This document shows, in pieces, positions 32,202-41,421 of a stretch of DNA of 64,000 nt. Position 1 is the stretch's first letter, and every line of letters begins with the position of its first letter. The notes under the pieces were generated by a model, which saw nothing but the letters and a program-made list of their open reading frames with translations, made no database searches and was not told the origin of the DNA. Source of the stretch: CAVQCX01 sp963775335 (GTDB lineage Bacteria > Pseudomonadota > Gammaproteobacteria > Chromatiales > Chromatiaceae); NCBI GenBank assembly GCA_963775335.1, contig CAVZIJ010000003.1, positions 248,001 through 312,000 of the forward strand, read 5' to 3'. The translations under genes and the position numbers were made by a program.

Positions 32202-32232
32202 CGGATTTCGCTGCGCTTCATCCAGGCTACGG
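32202..32232 (-). repeat. Dispersed ~30-bp repeat, copy 2
   Basis: CCCGGATTTCGCTGCGCTTC continuing ATCCAGGCTAC, the inverse of the copy at 23814. It lies just upstream of yaiI. Confidence 0.55.
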
Positions 32233-32311
32233 GGTGGCCGGGGCCGGCTTTGCCGCTCTTCCTGGAAATGGGTTAGCTTGGCGCCTTCCTGCGGGCCCTG
32301 AGGGACCACCC

Positions 32312-32803
32312 ATGAGCGCCGTTTCCGTCCTGAAGCAGAATGAGCGCATGCTCGCGGCGCTTGCGCCTCTGCTGGCCGCGGCCGGCGCACTGGTCTATCC
32401 GGCCGCGAGCACGCTGCTCCCATTCGTACTGTTCCTGTTTCTGCGCGGCCGTGATCTGCCGCTGGCCCGGGACGCGGCGCTGCGAACCGCGGACCTGGCG
32501 TTCAGCGTCTATCTCGCGCTGACGGTCATCGGGCTGGGGATCAGTGCGCTCTGGGCGATGGAGACTACCGCCGCGCTGGTGCCCGCCGGGGCACTTCCCG
32601 ATGGGCAGCGGTCCGCGGACGGAGCCAGGAAGATCGGCTGCTTCTATCGCACAGTCGCCCGGGCTCGCCTTGGCATCAATCGATCGACGGCAGGTGGAGT
32701 CCGGCGGACGGTCCGGTCGCGACCGGTCCATCCCAGGCGCCGATGCCGCCACGCAGCGCTTTGGCTTGAAAGCCCTGGGCGCTCAGCAGAAAGGCCGCCG
32801 TAG
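32312..32803 (+). CDS. Small DUF4870-like membrane protein, 3' end doubtful
   Basis: The first ~90 residues (MSAVSVLKQNERMLAALAPL, TLLPFVLFLFLRGRDLPLAR, TADLAFSVYLALTVIGLGIS) have three hydrophobic segments and resemble the DUF4870/Tic20-like group. The last ~70 residues are basic and unlike a membrane protein, and overlap the convergent cNMP-rhodanese gene by 128 bp. A frameshift or 3' truncation is likely. TGAGGG precedes the ATG. Confidence 0.4.
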   Translation: MSAVSVLKQNERMLAALAPLLAAAGALVYPAASTLLPFVLFLFLRGRDLPLARDAALRTADLAFSVYLALTVIGLGISALWAMETTAALVPAGALPDGQRSADGARKIGCFYRTVARARLGINRSTAGGVRRTVRSRPVHPRRRCRHAALWLESPGRSAERPP

Positions 32804-33755
32804 TCCCGCGCGAGTCGTTGGTGCAGTAAGTCACGTAGGGCTGCTCCGGGTCCAGGGCGGCATACTGGCGGCGCAGGATCTCCAGCGGCAGATTGATGGC
32901 GCCTTCTATATGCTCGTCCTCGTACTCCGCGGGAACCCTCGCGTCGATGAACACGTACCCGCTCGCGCCTTCTTGGAGCAGATCCTCCCCGTACACGTAG
33001 TCGATGAACTTGGCGCCTAGAACGCGCCGGAAGTCCGACTCGCTCAGGGCCAGAACGGTCGTGGGGTCGAGCGCTTGCACCGTGGCCCCGCGCTTTTGCT
33101 CACGCAGTATGGCCTCTTCGCCGAAGCCCTCGCCCTCTCCGAGCTCCGCGACCTGATCCGGCTCGACGCCGGGGTGCTCTTTGAGCACCGCCACGCGCCC
33201 GGTCTTGATGACATAGAAGAAATCACGCTGATCGCCCTGATGCACGATCGCCTCGCCAGGGGCAAAGTGCTTTTCCACCAGCGTTTCGGTCAGGGCCAGG
33301 ACCTGCTCGGGCTCGAGCAGCGCGAATGGCTGGAAGCTCTTGATGCGGTCGTAGGCGGCATACCCGGCCATCTTATGCTCGAGCACATCACGAAACGCCG
33401 CGTCTTTGACGACGATGTCGTCGAAATCCTTCTTCGCCAGCCGGTACAGCAGGCTGGGCGTCTTAGTCGTGACCGAGCAGGTGCGGTGGGAGCAGGTGAG
33501 CAGCGCAATTTCTCCGAAGGTCTCCCCGCTGCTGAGCACCGACAAGGGCGCGCTCTGGCCGAATGTGGTGCGGCGGCACAGCTCCACCTCGCCGCGCGCG
33601 AGAAAGTAAAAATAGTCGGGCGGAGTGCCCTGACGGATGATGCGCTTGCCGGCCTCGACCTCCACCGATTCGAGGCCGGTGCGCAGGGCATCGATCGCTT
33701 CCGCCGAGAGACCAGAAAAATGCTTGTAACGTTTCAGCTGCTCGCTGGAAAGCAT
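32676..33755 (-). CDS. Double cyclic-nucleotide-binding domain plus rhodanese
   Basis: A 359-aa cytosolic protein. The first cNMP-binding domain is near residues 15-125 (GETFGEIALLTCSHRTCSV), the second near 140-240 (GEAIVHQGDQRDFFYVIKTG, GEGFGEEAILREQKRGATV). A rhodanese domain near 260-345 has YVFIDARVPAEYEDEHIEGA and an active-site loop, YCTNDSRGT, with Cys. The PBC-like stretches GE(I/E)A and R-x-A/S-V allow nucleotide binding. It may link cAMP or c-di-GMP level to sulfur transfer; a class III cyclase is encoded at 11.8 kb. Confidence 0.85.
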   Translation of the reverse strand: MLSSEQLKRYKHFSGLSAEAIDALRTGLESVEVEAGKRIIRQGTPPDYFYFLARGEVELCRRTTFGQSAPLSVLSSGETFGEIALLTCSHRTCSVTTKTPSLLYRLAKKDFDDIVVKDAAFRDVLEHKMAGYAAYDRIKSFQPFALLEPEQVLALTETLVEKHFAPGEAIVHQGDQRDFFYVIKTGRVAVLKEHPGVEPDQVAELGEGEGFGEEAILREQKRGATVQALDPTTVLALSESDFRRVLGAKFIDYVYGEDLLQEGASGYVFIDARVPAEYEDEHIEGAINLPLEILRRQYAALDPEQPYVTYCTNDSRGTTAAFLLSAQGFQAKALRGGIGAWDGPVATGPSAGLHLPSID

Positions 33756-33859
33756 CGCGCGGCCCCTCCTCGTCGGCCCCCGATGACGGGGAATCTCTCC
33801 ATGTCCCCGTCAGGGTCAAAAAATAGCAGATTCCCTGCCGAGGCAGGCAAGGGCCTGGC

Positions 33860-34375
33860 TCATGGCGCGCTGCAGCTCAGCTGTTTGGTTTTCTCGTTGT
33901 CGCTCTTGTTGCGCTCCTGGAGGAGGCTTTCGGCGTCCACCGTCGCTGTCACGGATTGGGAGCCGGTGACGATGAGCTTGCTGAAGTACGTGGTCTTGCC
34001 TCCCGCCGGCTGCAAGGCCCTCACCGGGTCGATCCGCCAGATCGGCTCGCTGCCCCAATTCACGCCGCCCAGCTTGAGGGTGACGCTGACGCTGCCGGTG
34101 CCGCGGTCCATCCATGCCTCGGAGCCCAGGGCGCCGGGCCCGTCGTTGTGCAGCATGACCAGTACGCGGCAGCCCTCGTCCAGGCGCAGATCGTCCACCA
34201 CCAGGTTGGGCAAGGCCACCTGTGTCTGTGTCACCCCCGACTCTTGAATGGGGTGTCGCAGCGGCATCGGTTCCATGGACTGGATCTCTGGCTCGAAAGT
34301 CCGCTCGGCGGCTGGGGCCTGGGCGGCGGCCAGGGCAAGGGGTGCGACCAGGTATATCAGCATCTTCTGGGTCAT
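33860..34375 (-). CDS. Secreted CARDB-like protein
   Basis: A 171-aa protein with a Sec signal (MLIYLVAPLALAAAQAPAAE). The body, VALPNLVVDDLRLDEGCRVL then VMLHNDGPGALGSEAW and VSVTLKLGGVNW, has the 'PNL-V-D...V-NDGPG' pattern of CARDB adhesion domains. AGGAG lies 8 nt before the ATG. It is probably a periplasmic or surface protein; its partner is unknown. Confidence 0.65.
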   Translation of the reverse strand: MTQKMLIYLVAPLALAAAQAPAAERTFEPEIQSMEPMPLRHPIQESGVTQTQVALPNLVVDDLRLDEGCRVLVMLHNDGPGALGSEAWMDRGTGSVSVTLKLGGVNWGSEPIWRIDPVRALQPAGGKTTYFSKLIVTGSQSVTATVDAESLLQERNKSDNEKTKQLSCSAP

Positions 34376-34469
34376 CGGGGACTCCTGCGGGTGGGGGTTA
34401 TCGGTACGAATCGGGACGGCTTGAGCGGGTTTGCGATCCCTTGCCCAGCCGAAGGCTCCGGCGAGCGAC

Positions 34470-34802
34470 TCAGGGCTCGGCCATGTTCACCAGAGCGGTG
34501 AGGCCCTTGCGCCCTTCCTCGGAGGCGCCAATGACGCGCATGCCGATCCAGAAGGACGCGCCCTGATTTCCCGGTTGCATCCACAGAGTCTCCGCGCCCA
34601 GGGAAAAAGGCTCGAAGGCGGTCGAGTCGGCAGGCTCGATCCGGATCTGATAGATCGCATCCACGGGCAGCTCCTGCTCGCTGAGCAGCAGGAGCCCGCC
34701 TGCCGAGACGTTGCAGAGCTGACCGAGAAGGCTCTCCTCGATCTCGTCCCAGACATGGGTCCTGTAATGAACCGAGACTCGCTTGTGCGCGCGCTCTTTC
34801 AT
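34470..34802 (-). CDS. PilZ-domain protein
   Basis: A 110-aa single-domain PilZ: KRVSVHYRTHVW supplies a basic motif, and CNVSAGGLLLLSEQELP is the NxSxGG motif. c-di-GMP binding is plausible, although the RxxxR motif is imperfect (KRxxxxxR). It overlaps the stop of the upstream DUF1631 gene (ATGA), so the two are coupled; a similar pair is encoded divergently at 37.6-39.9 kb. Confidence 0.8.
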   Translation of the reverse strand: MKERAHKRVSVHYRTHVWDEIEESLLGQLCNVSAGGLLLLSEQELPVDAIYQIRIEPADSTAFEPFSLGAETLWMQPGNQGASFWIGMRVIGASEEGRKGLTALVNMAEP

Positions 34803-37111
34803 GCGTGCTCCTCTTCCGAGCGGGTTGTCGAGGCGCCGCCGAGCCTCCGAGAGATGGTGTCGCGGATTGCCGCCAGGGCACGTTCCACGAAGGGTTTTGC
34901 GGGCAGCGTGAGCAGCCGGGCCTGGCCGTTGGCGAGCTCGCGTGCCAGGGTCGCGACGTCTTTCACGGCGGCCGTCACGCCGTCCTGGTCGACGAACATG
35001 TACCGGGCGGTTGTCGGGTTGTACCAGGACAGGCGCAGCCGCTGGGCTCGATCCTCGCCGTCGGGCTTGAGCTGGAACAGGGTCCCGAACTGCACGTTGC
35101 GCAGGCGCTCTACCATCGCCTCGGCCTCGGGCGACAGCGGGGCTCCGGGGCTGGCCGCCTCGGGGCTCTGGGCAGCCGGGGCGGGAAGATCCACCAGCTG
35201 TTCCACCGCACGTGCGCTCGCCCCTTTTTCGACGTCGGCGAGCCAGCCTAGCAGCTCCTCCACCTGCCGGCTGTAGTACGAGCCGAGCAGCTTGGGCTCG
35301 GCACGGATGACCTTCTGCAGCCCCGCCAGCTTGGGTCGGTTGCGCCGCCAGTTCTCCACGCCCTCTCGACAGGATACCCGGACCAGCGTGCGGGCGAGCT
35401 CGAGAGTCCGGTTCCAGTCGGGACTCTCCTTGGCCCTCGGGCCGCGCAGCAGGACGAGGGTCAGTTTCTCGGTCAGGAATCCGGTCAGAAAATTCACGGT
35501 TACCTGCGGCAGGGATCGATGGCTCATCAGGGCAGTCATCTGGGCGTTGGCCTCCGCCTGGGCAAGCCTGAGTCGCTGTCGCCCTTGCTCCGCCTCGCGG
35601 GAGCGCTTCTCCAGCGACTGGGTCTTCTGGCGCTGGCCCTCCAGGCGTTTGCGCAGCCCGGCCAGCAGGTCGCCGAAGATCTCGACGTTCTCCTTGAACT
35701 CGGAGAGGACGCGGTTGACCGTATCCCTCAGGTCCGGATAGATGCCGCGGCGCAGATCGGTCTCGACGACCTGGGTCGACCCGGCCTCGATCATCAGATC
35801 GAGCAGCCCGCGGGCAGGGTGGTCCGGGCGGTTCAGGAATGACTGGTCGAGGATCGCGAGCTTGAGATAGGGGGTATGCAAATGGCTGAGCAGCGCCTTG
35901 ACCGCATTCGGAAGCTCGTCGGCGCTCAGCATGTACTCGAAGAGCATCCCGACGAGATCGATCGTGTCGCTGTCGATCGTACGGAGGCGCTCGCGGCCGG
36001 CGAGGGTCAGGATCACCTCGCGTTGATGTGAGAGGGCGGCGCCGATCTGGGCCATCAGTGCCGGCCCCAGCTCGGGGGCTATCTCGCCCGGGTCCCGCAG
36101 GGTTTGCGCGGGCGTCGGAAGCTCCGGTGCCGCGGGAGCCCCCGCAATGACGTCTGCGAGCTCCCGCGGGGGGATGGGCGGCGCCCCTGTGGGGGTCAGG
36201 TTCGGGCCCGCCGAAGGCTGCCCCGCTGCGGCTTTGCGGCGCCCCATCAGGTCCAGCAGGTCGCGCAGCACCAGGTCGCTCACTCCGGGCCGGGACGCCG
36301 GAGCGCGCTGCTGAATGTCCGTCGGCTTCGGCGCTGGTGCGGAGGCATCGGGCCCGGCCGGTCCCCGGTCGCCGGTGGTCGTCCCGGGCCGGGTCGTTGC
36401 GGGCGCGGCCGGCGCGGTGCCGGCAACCGGTGCGGGTGCCGCCTGGGGTGGCCGCGGCGGGGCGGCGCGCTCCGGGTTCTCCACGACGGGTTTGAGGTAC
36501 GGCAGGACTCCGGCCTGGATCAGCCGCTCATTGAGGTCCTCATAGAGCTCGTGCGCTTTCCCGACGACGTGCTTGTAGAACAGGGCGTAGAGCAGCAGCT
36601 TGATTCGCCTCTCGATGGCCAGCCCCTGGAGGCTCTCGGCGAAGGCGCGGGTAAGGTGATAGGGGCCGGCAGGCACCTGCGCGTCGCTGATCTTGACTCC
36701 GCGGTTGATCACCGCCAATCGCTGCTTGAGGGCGTAGAGCTCGGCATGGCATTGCCTGGCGACCCGCCCCGCGATCGTGTCCACGGCCAGCCGGTCCTCG
36801 AAATCCTCCTTCTCCAGCAGGGCCAGCTCGGAGTCTGTCAAGTCGGTCGCAGCCTCGGAGTGCAGGTGCAGGAAATCGTCGAACCCTTGTTGGATCAGCC
36901 GCGCGAAGACCCGCTCGATACGGCCCCGGTTGCGGGCCATCTCCGCGTTGGCGTCGTAGAAGCCCTGGCGGCCTCGGATGCTCTCCGCCCGGTCGGCGAA
37001 GTCCAGCAGCGCATCCTCGACGCCGTCGAGCATGCGCGTCAGACCCTCGCCGCCCTTGGTCTGTGCGGTCAAGGAAAACTCCACGACGAGTGTTTCGAAT
37101 CTCGATTGCAT
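34799..37111 (-). CDS. DUF1631-family protein, 770 aa
   Basis: The N-terminal ~200 residues (LDGVEDALLDFADRAESIRG, HSEAATDLTDSELALLEKED, AVDTIAGRVARQCHAELYAL) are DUF1631. A Pro/Ala-rich linker (220-320), a second helical DUF1631 part (LLDLMIEAGSTQVVETDLRR, VLSEFKENVEIFGDLLAGL), a coiled coil and a C-terminal β-rich segment (LSWYNPTTARYMFVDQDG) follow. DUF1631 proteins are poorly characterised, and the C-terminus resembles a degenerate PilZ-like domain. It is translationally coupled to a PilZ gene. Confidence 0.8.
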   Translation of the reverse strand: MQSRFETLVVEFSLTAQTKGGEGLTRMLDGVEDALLDFADRAESIRGRQGFYDANAEMARNRGRIERVFARLIQQGFDDFLHLHSEAATDLTDSELALLEKEDFEDRLAVDTIAGRVARQCHAELYALKQRLAVINRGVKISDAQVPAGPYHLTRAFAESLQGLAIERRIKLLLYALFYKHVVGKAHELYEDLNERLIQAGVLPYLKPVVENPERAAPPRPPQAAPAPVAGTAPAAPATTRPGTTTGDRGPAGPDASAPAPKPTDIQQRAPASRPGVSDLVLRDLLDLMGRRKAAAGQPSAGPNLTPTGAPPIPPRELADVIAGAPAAPELPTPAQTLRDPGEIAPELGPALMAQIGAALSHQREVILTLAGRERLRTIDSDTIDLVGMLFEYMLSADELPNAVKALLSHLHTPYLKLAILDQSFLNRPDHPARGLLDLMIEAGSTQVVETDLRRGIYPDLRDTVNRVLSEFKENVEIFGDLLAGLRKRLEGQRQKTQSLEKRSREAEQGRQRLRLAQAEANAQMTALMSHRSLPQVTVNFLTGFLTEKLTLVLLRGPRAKESPDWNRTLELARTLVRVSCREGVENWRRNRPKLAGLQKVIRAEPKLLGSYYSRQVEELLGWLADVEKGASARAVEQLVDLPAPAAQSPEAASPGAPLSPEAEAMVERLRNVQFGTLFQLKPDGEDRAQRLRLSWYNPTTARYMFVDQDGVTAAVKDVATLARELANGQARLLTLPAKPFVERALAAIRDTISRRLGGASTTRSEEEHA

Positions 37112-37585
37112 ATTGATCTGATCCTGCCCCGGCCGTCCTCAAGCTATCGGGGAAGAGGCGAAGCGGGTGCGCGCCCCAGGTTGACACTTTAGAGGCCGCC
37201 GGCGCTTTTTCCAAACCTCAGCCTGCGGTGAGCCAGGCGGCAGCGGCCAGGGTCCGCCGCAGGACCGATCAGGACCTCGGGCGAATAGCCGCGCTGGCCC
37301 CGATCCGTGCCGCCAGTCGCGCCGCCAGGGCGCAGAAACGGGCCCACCTGATCTATTCGCAGGGCATCCCCATGCGGACTCACCTCGGGTTGAGAGGGCA
37401 GGTCGCTCGGTTCGGTTTTGCTCGCGCGGCGTTTTGCCAAAGCTTCACCCCCCAGTGTAGTGTCCGTTGCTGACCCCGGCGCTCGGGCGGCCCCGAGCCA
37501 GGGTGGCGGTCGGATTGTGACCTGAGTCACATCTCGGCAGAACGTGCCCGCGACAATAACTGCCGTCTGGGGGAGCGACGGGGCG
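37112..37585. promoter_or_regulatory. Divergent promoter region with CRP-type site
   Basis: Intergenic between two divergent DUF1631 genes. It contains the perfect palindrome TGTGACCTGAGTCACA (37516-37531), matching the CRP half-sites TGTGA-N6-TCACA, about 55 bp before the rightward start codon. No ORF with motifs was seen in the rest. Confidence 0.6.
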
Positions 37586-39535
37586 ATGCGCGGGACTGGT
37601 GAGGAAAGCGGGGCGCAGGGGCTGCGGGCCCCGGATCTGGCTCCGGGCATGAGCGGACCGCAGGTCCGTTCGCCTTGGCGGGAGTTGGATAGGACCCTCG
37701 CGGAGCTGCTCGCCGTTGAAGAGGCCTTGCGCGCCGAGCGAGTGCCCTTACGCCCCTTGGTTGGACTGGACAAAGCGCAGGACGTCCTTCAGCGGATCGC
37801 CGATCAGCTCAGGTCGCAGCCCTTTCGGCCGATGAGCGGTGCCGACGTCCGGGCACCGCAGCTCGCGATGATCGTCGCCGGGCGTCTCGGCGTTGAGCAC
37901 GATGGTGTCCTCGGGGCGGAGCAGGCTCAGCTGCTGCGATTCAACGATCACCTGTTTGCCCGGCTCGGAGTGGTAGCGGGTCTCGACCCCTTGGCCGATC
38001 AGGCGCTCTGGAGCTACCAGCCGGCGTTGGCTGCGTGGTGGCTCCGGGACGGGCGAGCGTTGTTCTCTCCCACCCACACTGCGTGCCAGGTGCTGGAGCT
38101 ATTGGTGCGTATCCTGCGGGGACTCGACGCCTACGCCGGCCGGCGTGCCCTGGCGTTCGCCGAAGAGCTCCGGCTGCTCGCGCTGGATGGGGTCAGGGGG
38201 GTGATGTGTCTGGGTGGGGGCGGCGAGACCGCGCGGGAGCTGGTCGACGTCCTTAATCGGTACTGGCGTGACATGCGTCCCCAGCAAGAGCGCCTCATGG
38301 CTCGGGAGCAAGGACGCTCCAGCCTGGGCGAGGCCCGGCAGCTCGTCGAGAGAACGCTGGCCGATGCGATGGCGGGCAGAGTCCTCCCAAGGGCGGTGGT
38401 CGAGTTTCTGGATGAGGTCTGGGCCAAGTATCTGCACATCACTTACCTGCGCAATGGGGTGGATAGCGTCGCCTGGCGCGAGGGGGTGGAGACGATACGG
38501 GACCTGCTGGACAGCGTGACCAAGCTCGACGGAGAGGCGCTGAAGCGGGATTACAGGACAAAGATCAATCCGCTGGTGGAGCGCCTTCGCCGGGGCGCTG
38601 CCAGCGTCCACGCTGGACAGGCCCAGCCGTTCGAGGTCTTTCTGCAGCGCCTGGACACCGTGCACCTGGCGATCATGGAGGGTCGCGAGCCCGACCAAGA
38701 CCAGCTGATCACCCTCCCTCCCGCTGCGGCCCCGGAGTCTCGGACGCCGCGCCACAGTCCCGCCTTCGCCGAGGTCGCCTCTCTGCGTGCCGGCAGCTGG
38801 TACTGGTGGATCGATCAAGGCCGATCGATGCGTACCCGGCTGGTGGAGAACCATCGCGATCACGGTTATCTGCTGTTCGACAACCTCTCGGGCATCAAGG
38901 TGGTGCGCCTCGACTACCCGGAGGCGGCGCAGACGCTTGCCCGCAAGGGGCTGGTGCCCATCGATAGGGGCCCCGTGCTCGAGCCCCTGATGCGGGCTTG
39001 CCTCCTCGATTGGCGGGCCGATCTGGCGCATGCGCGAAACGAGCTCGAGCAGCTTCGCCTCGATCGCGCCGCCGAGGTTGCTCGTTCCGCCCTCGACGCC
39101 GCGGAGCGCGAGCGACGATACGCCGAGCTGGCGCGCCGCCAGGCCGAGGAGCGTGCCCGGGAGGAGGCTCAGCAGGAAGCCGAGGCGCGTCGGCAGGCGG
39201 AGGCCTCGGCGCGGGCCGAGGCCGAGCGCGTGCTTCGGGAGCAGGCCGTCGCCCGAAAGACCGAGGAGATGCAGCGGCTTCGCCCGGGGGCGCGGGTGGA
39301 GCTTCTCGACGGTCGCGACCAGCGCATTGCCTGCGAGCTCGCGCTCATTCTGCGCAGCTCGCGCAAACTGATCTTCGTCGATCGGTTCGGTCGGCGTGTG
39401 GCCGAGCTCCAGCCCGGGGACCTGGCGGCCCGGGTGGTCGACGGTAGCGCACAGGTGCTGAATTTCGGACTAACATTCGATGAGACCCTCGAGCGGGTCA
39501 TCGGGAGCAGCAAGGGGCTCGGCGACGAGGACTGA
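37586..39535 (+). CDS. DUF1631-family protein, 649 aa
   Basis: It starts at an ATG preceded by GGGGGAG; an upstream GTG at 37544 is less convincing. It is a helical DUF1631 protein (FNDHLFARLGVVAGLDPLAD, RQLVERTLADAMAGRVLPRA, VVEFLDEVWAKYLHITYLRN). Next is a segment LRAGSWYWWIDQGRSMRTRL, then a long Ala/Glu/Arg-rich coiled coil (about 500-580), and a C-terminal LRPGARVELLDGRDQRIACE with VDRFGRRVAELQ. It pairs with the PilZ gene 15 bp downstream. It mirrors the leftward DUF1631-PilZ pair and is probably an ancient duplicate. Confidence 0.78.
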   Translation: MRGTGEESGAQGLRAPDLAPGMSGPQVRSPWRELDRTLAELLAVEEALRAERVPLRPLVGLDKAQDVLQRIADQLRSQPFRPMSGADVRAPQLAMIVAGRLGVEHDGVLGAEQAQLLRFNDHLFARLGVVAGLDPLADQALWSYQPALAAWWLRDGRALFSPTHTACQVLELLVRILRGLDAYAGRRALAFAEELRLLALDGVRGVMCLGGGGETARELVDVLNRYWRDMRPQQERLMAREQGRSSLGEARQLVERTLADAMAGRVLPRAVVEFLDEVWAKYLHITYLRNGVDSVAWREGVETIRDLLDSVTKLDGEALKRDYRTKINPLVERLRRGAASVHAGQAQPFEVFLQRLDTVHLAIMEGREPDQDQLITLPPAAAPESRTPRHSPAFAEVASLRAGSWYWWIDQGRSMRTRLVENHRDHGYLLFDNLSGIKVVRLDYPEAAQTLARKGLVPIDRGPVLEPLMRACLLDWRADLAHARNELEQLRLDRAAEVARSALDAAERERRYAELARRQAEERAREEAQQEAEARRQAEASARAEAERVLREQAVARKTEEMQRLRPGARVELLDGRDQRIACELALILRSSRKLIFVDRFGRRVAELQPGDLAARVVDGSAQVLNFGLTFDETLERVIGSSKGLGDED

Positions 39536-39550
39536 TTCGCGGGGGAGCGG

Positions 39551-39952
39551 ATGCGCACGGAAAGGCCGGACAGGCGGGAGGCGACCCGCCTGCCCCGTAT
39601 CGAGTCGGTATCGATCGAGCTTCGGTCCGCTGACAGGGCCAACGAGCGGCCCACCCGTGTGGTCTCTACCCGAACCTTGGACGTCTCGGCCGATGGGCTG
39701 CGCATTCTGCTCCCGGCGCCGGTCGAGACCGATTGCCTGCTCGATCTCTGTGTGGAGCTTCTGGGGCAGGCGCGGCCGTTCTTTCTCACCGGTGAGAGCC
39801 GCTGGTGTCGGGCGTTGCCGCACGGCGACGGCTTCGAGGCGGGACTGTTGATCTACGACGGGGAGGGGACGGACTATACCGACTGGGCGGCATTGTTCGC
39901 GGGGCAGTTTGAGCCCGGCGATGCGGCCAGCCCCCCGAAGGCCGGAGGCTGA
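39551..39952 (+). CDS. PilZ-domain protein
   Basis: A 133-aa protein. RREATRLPRIESVSIEL gives the RxxxR-type motif, and TRTLDVSADGLRILLPAP the (D/N)xSxxG motif of PilZ. It is therefore a likely c-di-GMP receptor, better preserved than its counterpart at 34.5 kb. It follows the DUF1631 gene and precedes the DUF4124 gene by 4 bp. Confidence 0.78.
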   Translation: MRTERPDRREATRLPRIESVSIELRSADRANERPTRVVSTRTLDVSADGLRILLPAPVETDCLLDLCVELLGQARPFFLTGESRWCRALPHGDGFEAGLLIYDGEGTDYTDWAALFAGQFEPGDAASPPKAGG

Positions 39953-39956
39953 GTCG

Positions 39957-40874
39957 GTGCACCGCGACCTTCGGCCGGGCGCAGACGCGCAGCGACGACG
40001 CAGACGCGGGCTCCTGGCCCTTGGCGTTGCACTTCTGGCCTGTGGCCTTCTGGTTGCGCCGCCGGGCAGCGCGGCGGTCTACAAGTGGGTGGACGATAAG
40101 GGGGTCGTCCACTACGGCGACTGTCCTCCCGCGGAGTGCGGCTCCCAGGAGGTTCAGGTCGCGCCGGGGCAGTCCGACAAGGCCTTCGAGGAGGCGCAGG
40201 AGCGCCTGCAGCGGCTCAAGGAGTACACCGATCAGGGCCGCCGGGGCCGTCAGGACAAGTCCCGGACGGAGCTCTCGGCGCCGACGCTGGCGCCTCCCCA
40301 GCCGGACGGCGAATGTTTCAGCTCGTTGGAGAAGGCCTGGGGTGGGCGGGTCCCCGACTCCCGGGAAGCCGTGCCGCGCACCCCCCTGAGCGAGGCGGAG
40401 CTGAGCGAGCTGCGCGACCTGCTCGGCGGGCTGGAGGGCAGGCGTCGCGCGTCCATGGAGGAGACCGAGTGCATCGCGCCGGACGCGACTCCGCCGGAAC
40501 AGCGATATCGCTACGAGGCGGATCTGGAGGGCCGCTGGCAATCGAAGAACCTGTTCCGGCTGCAGGCAGATCTGCTCGGGTTGGACAACCGCACGGTCAG
40601 CCGCCAATACTTCTGGTTTCTGCTCAGCCCGGAGGGGCTCAGATTCAAGGCGGACGCTTCAGATTCCTCGTTCGACCTCGACGCGCCGGGCAACGACGCC
40701 GGAACCCTTTCCGCGACCGATGAGCGGCTGACGCTCTTCTGGCGAGAGGGAGGGCGCGTGCGACGGGCGAGCGTCCTCTCTCTGGGAGCGGTCGGGCATG
40801 AGTACCGGCTCCGTGAATTCGGCTACACCCAGGGCGAGCTCTCGGGAAAACGCCTGTGGGTCATCGACCGGTGA
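39957..40874 (+). CDS. DUF4124-domain envelope protein
   Basis: A 305-aa protein. The GTG at 39957 is chosen because GGAGG lies upstream. After a basic start comes a hydrophobic signal (LLALGVALLACGLLVAPPGS), then the DUF4124 hallmark AVYKWVDDKGVVHYGDCPP. The C-terminal half (ECFSSLEKAWGG, FGYTQGELSGKRLWVIDR) is β-rich and unknown. It is probably periplasmic. It is the third gene of the DUF1631-PilZ-DUF4124 run. Confidence 0.8.
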   Translation: MHRDLRPGADAQRRRRRGLLALGVALLACGLLVAPPGSAAVYKWVDDKGVVHYGDCPPAECGSQEVQVAPGQSDKAFEEAQERLQRLKEYTDQGRRGRQDKSRTELSAPTLAPPQPDGECFSSLEKAWGGRVPDSREAVPRTPLSEAELSELRDLLGGLEGRRRASMEETECIAPDATPPEQRYRYEADLEGRWQSKNLFRLQADLLGLDNRTVSRQYFWFLLSPEGLRFKADASDSSFDLDAPGNDAGTLSATDERLTLFWREGGRVRRASVLSLGAVGHEYRLREFGYTQGELSGKRLWVIDR

Positions 40875-41147
40875 CCTCGTGAGCGACAGCGCATAGCCCC
40901 TTGCCGGGCCTGGAGGGCGGCTGCTGGCCAAGGCGGTGCTGCTGGAGGACGACGAGGGCTATGTGGTCGCCGTCGCGTTGGATCGAAAGCTCGGGCGTGT
41001 GTCGGCCGCCGGGGGGGGCTGCGGGGGTCGCTGAAAATTGCGCAATCGAGGAAATACAAACGGCCGAATTCCGTTCTTTATGCAAGGCGGGCAGGCAGGT
41101 CGTCTGCGGACCCGAGAGCCTACGAACCCAGAAGGGAGAGAGCATCC

Positions 41148-41411
41148 ATGAAAGACACCCAGTCGATCGCAACCGCGGCAGTGGCCGGTCTCTTTGCGCT
41201 CACCAGCCTCGGCGCCGCCACGGCGGCCCACGCAGAGGCCAAGCCGGAGAAGTGCTACGGCATCGTCAAGGCGGGCAAGAACGATTGCCAGACCTCGTCC
41301 AGCGCCTGCGCCGGCACGCTCAAGGAGGACGGCAAGGGCGATGCCTGGATCTACCTCCCCAAGGGCACCTGCGAGAAGATCGTCGGCGGCAGCCTGAAGC
41401 CGAAGTCCTGA
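41148..41411 (+). CDS. bufA: Bufferin-type peptide precursor (DUF2282)
   Basis: An 87-aa protein with a Sec signal (MKDTQSIATAAVAGLFALTS, cleavage near AHAEA) and a short core with four Cys (EKCYGIV, KNDCQTS, SACAGTL, GTCEKI), the DUF2282 pattern. Family knowledge: bufferin precursors are ribosomal peptides whose Cys residues are oxidised by a DUF692/MNIO enzyme to give copper-binding products. GGGAGAG precedes the ATG. It heads a four-gene operon. Confidence 0.85.
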   Translation: MKDTQSIATAAVAGLFALTSLGAATAAHAEAKPEKCYGIVKAGKNDCQTSSSACAGTLKEDGKGDAWIYLPKGTCEKIVGGSLKPKS

Positions 41412-41421
41412 TGGCAGGCTC

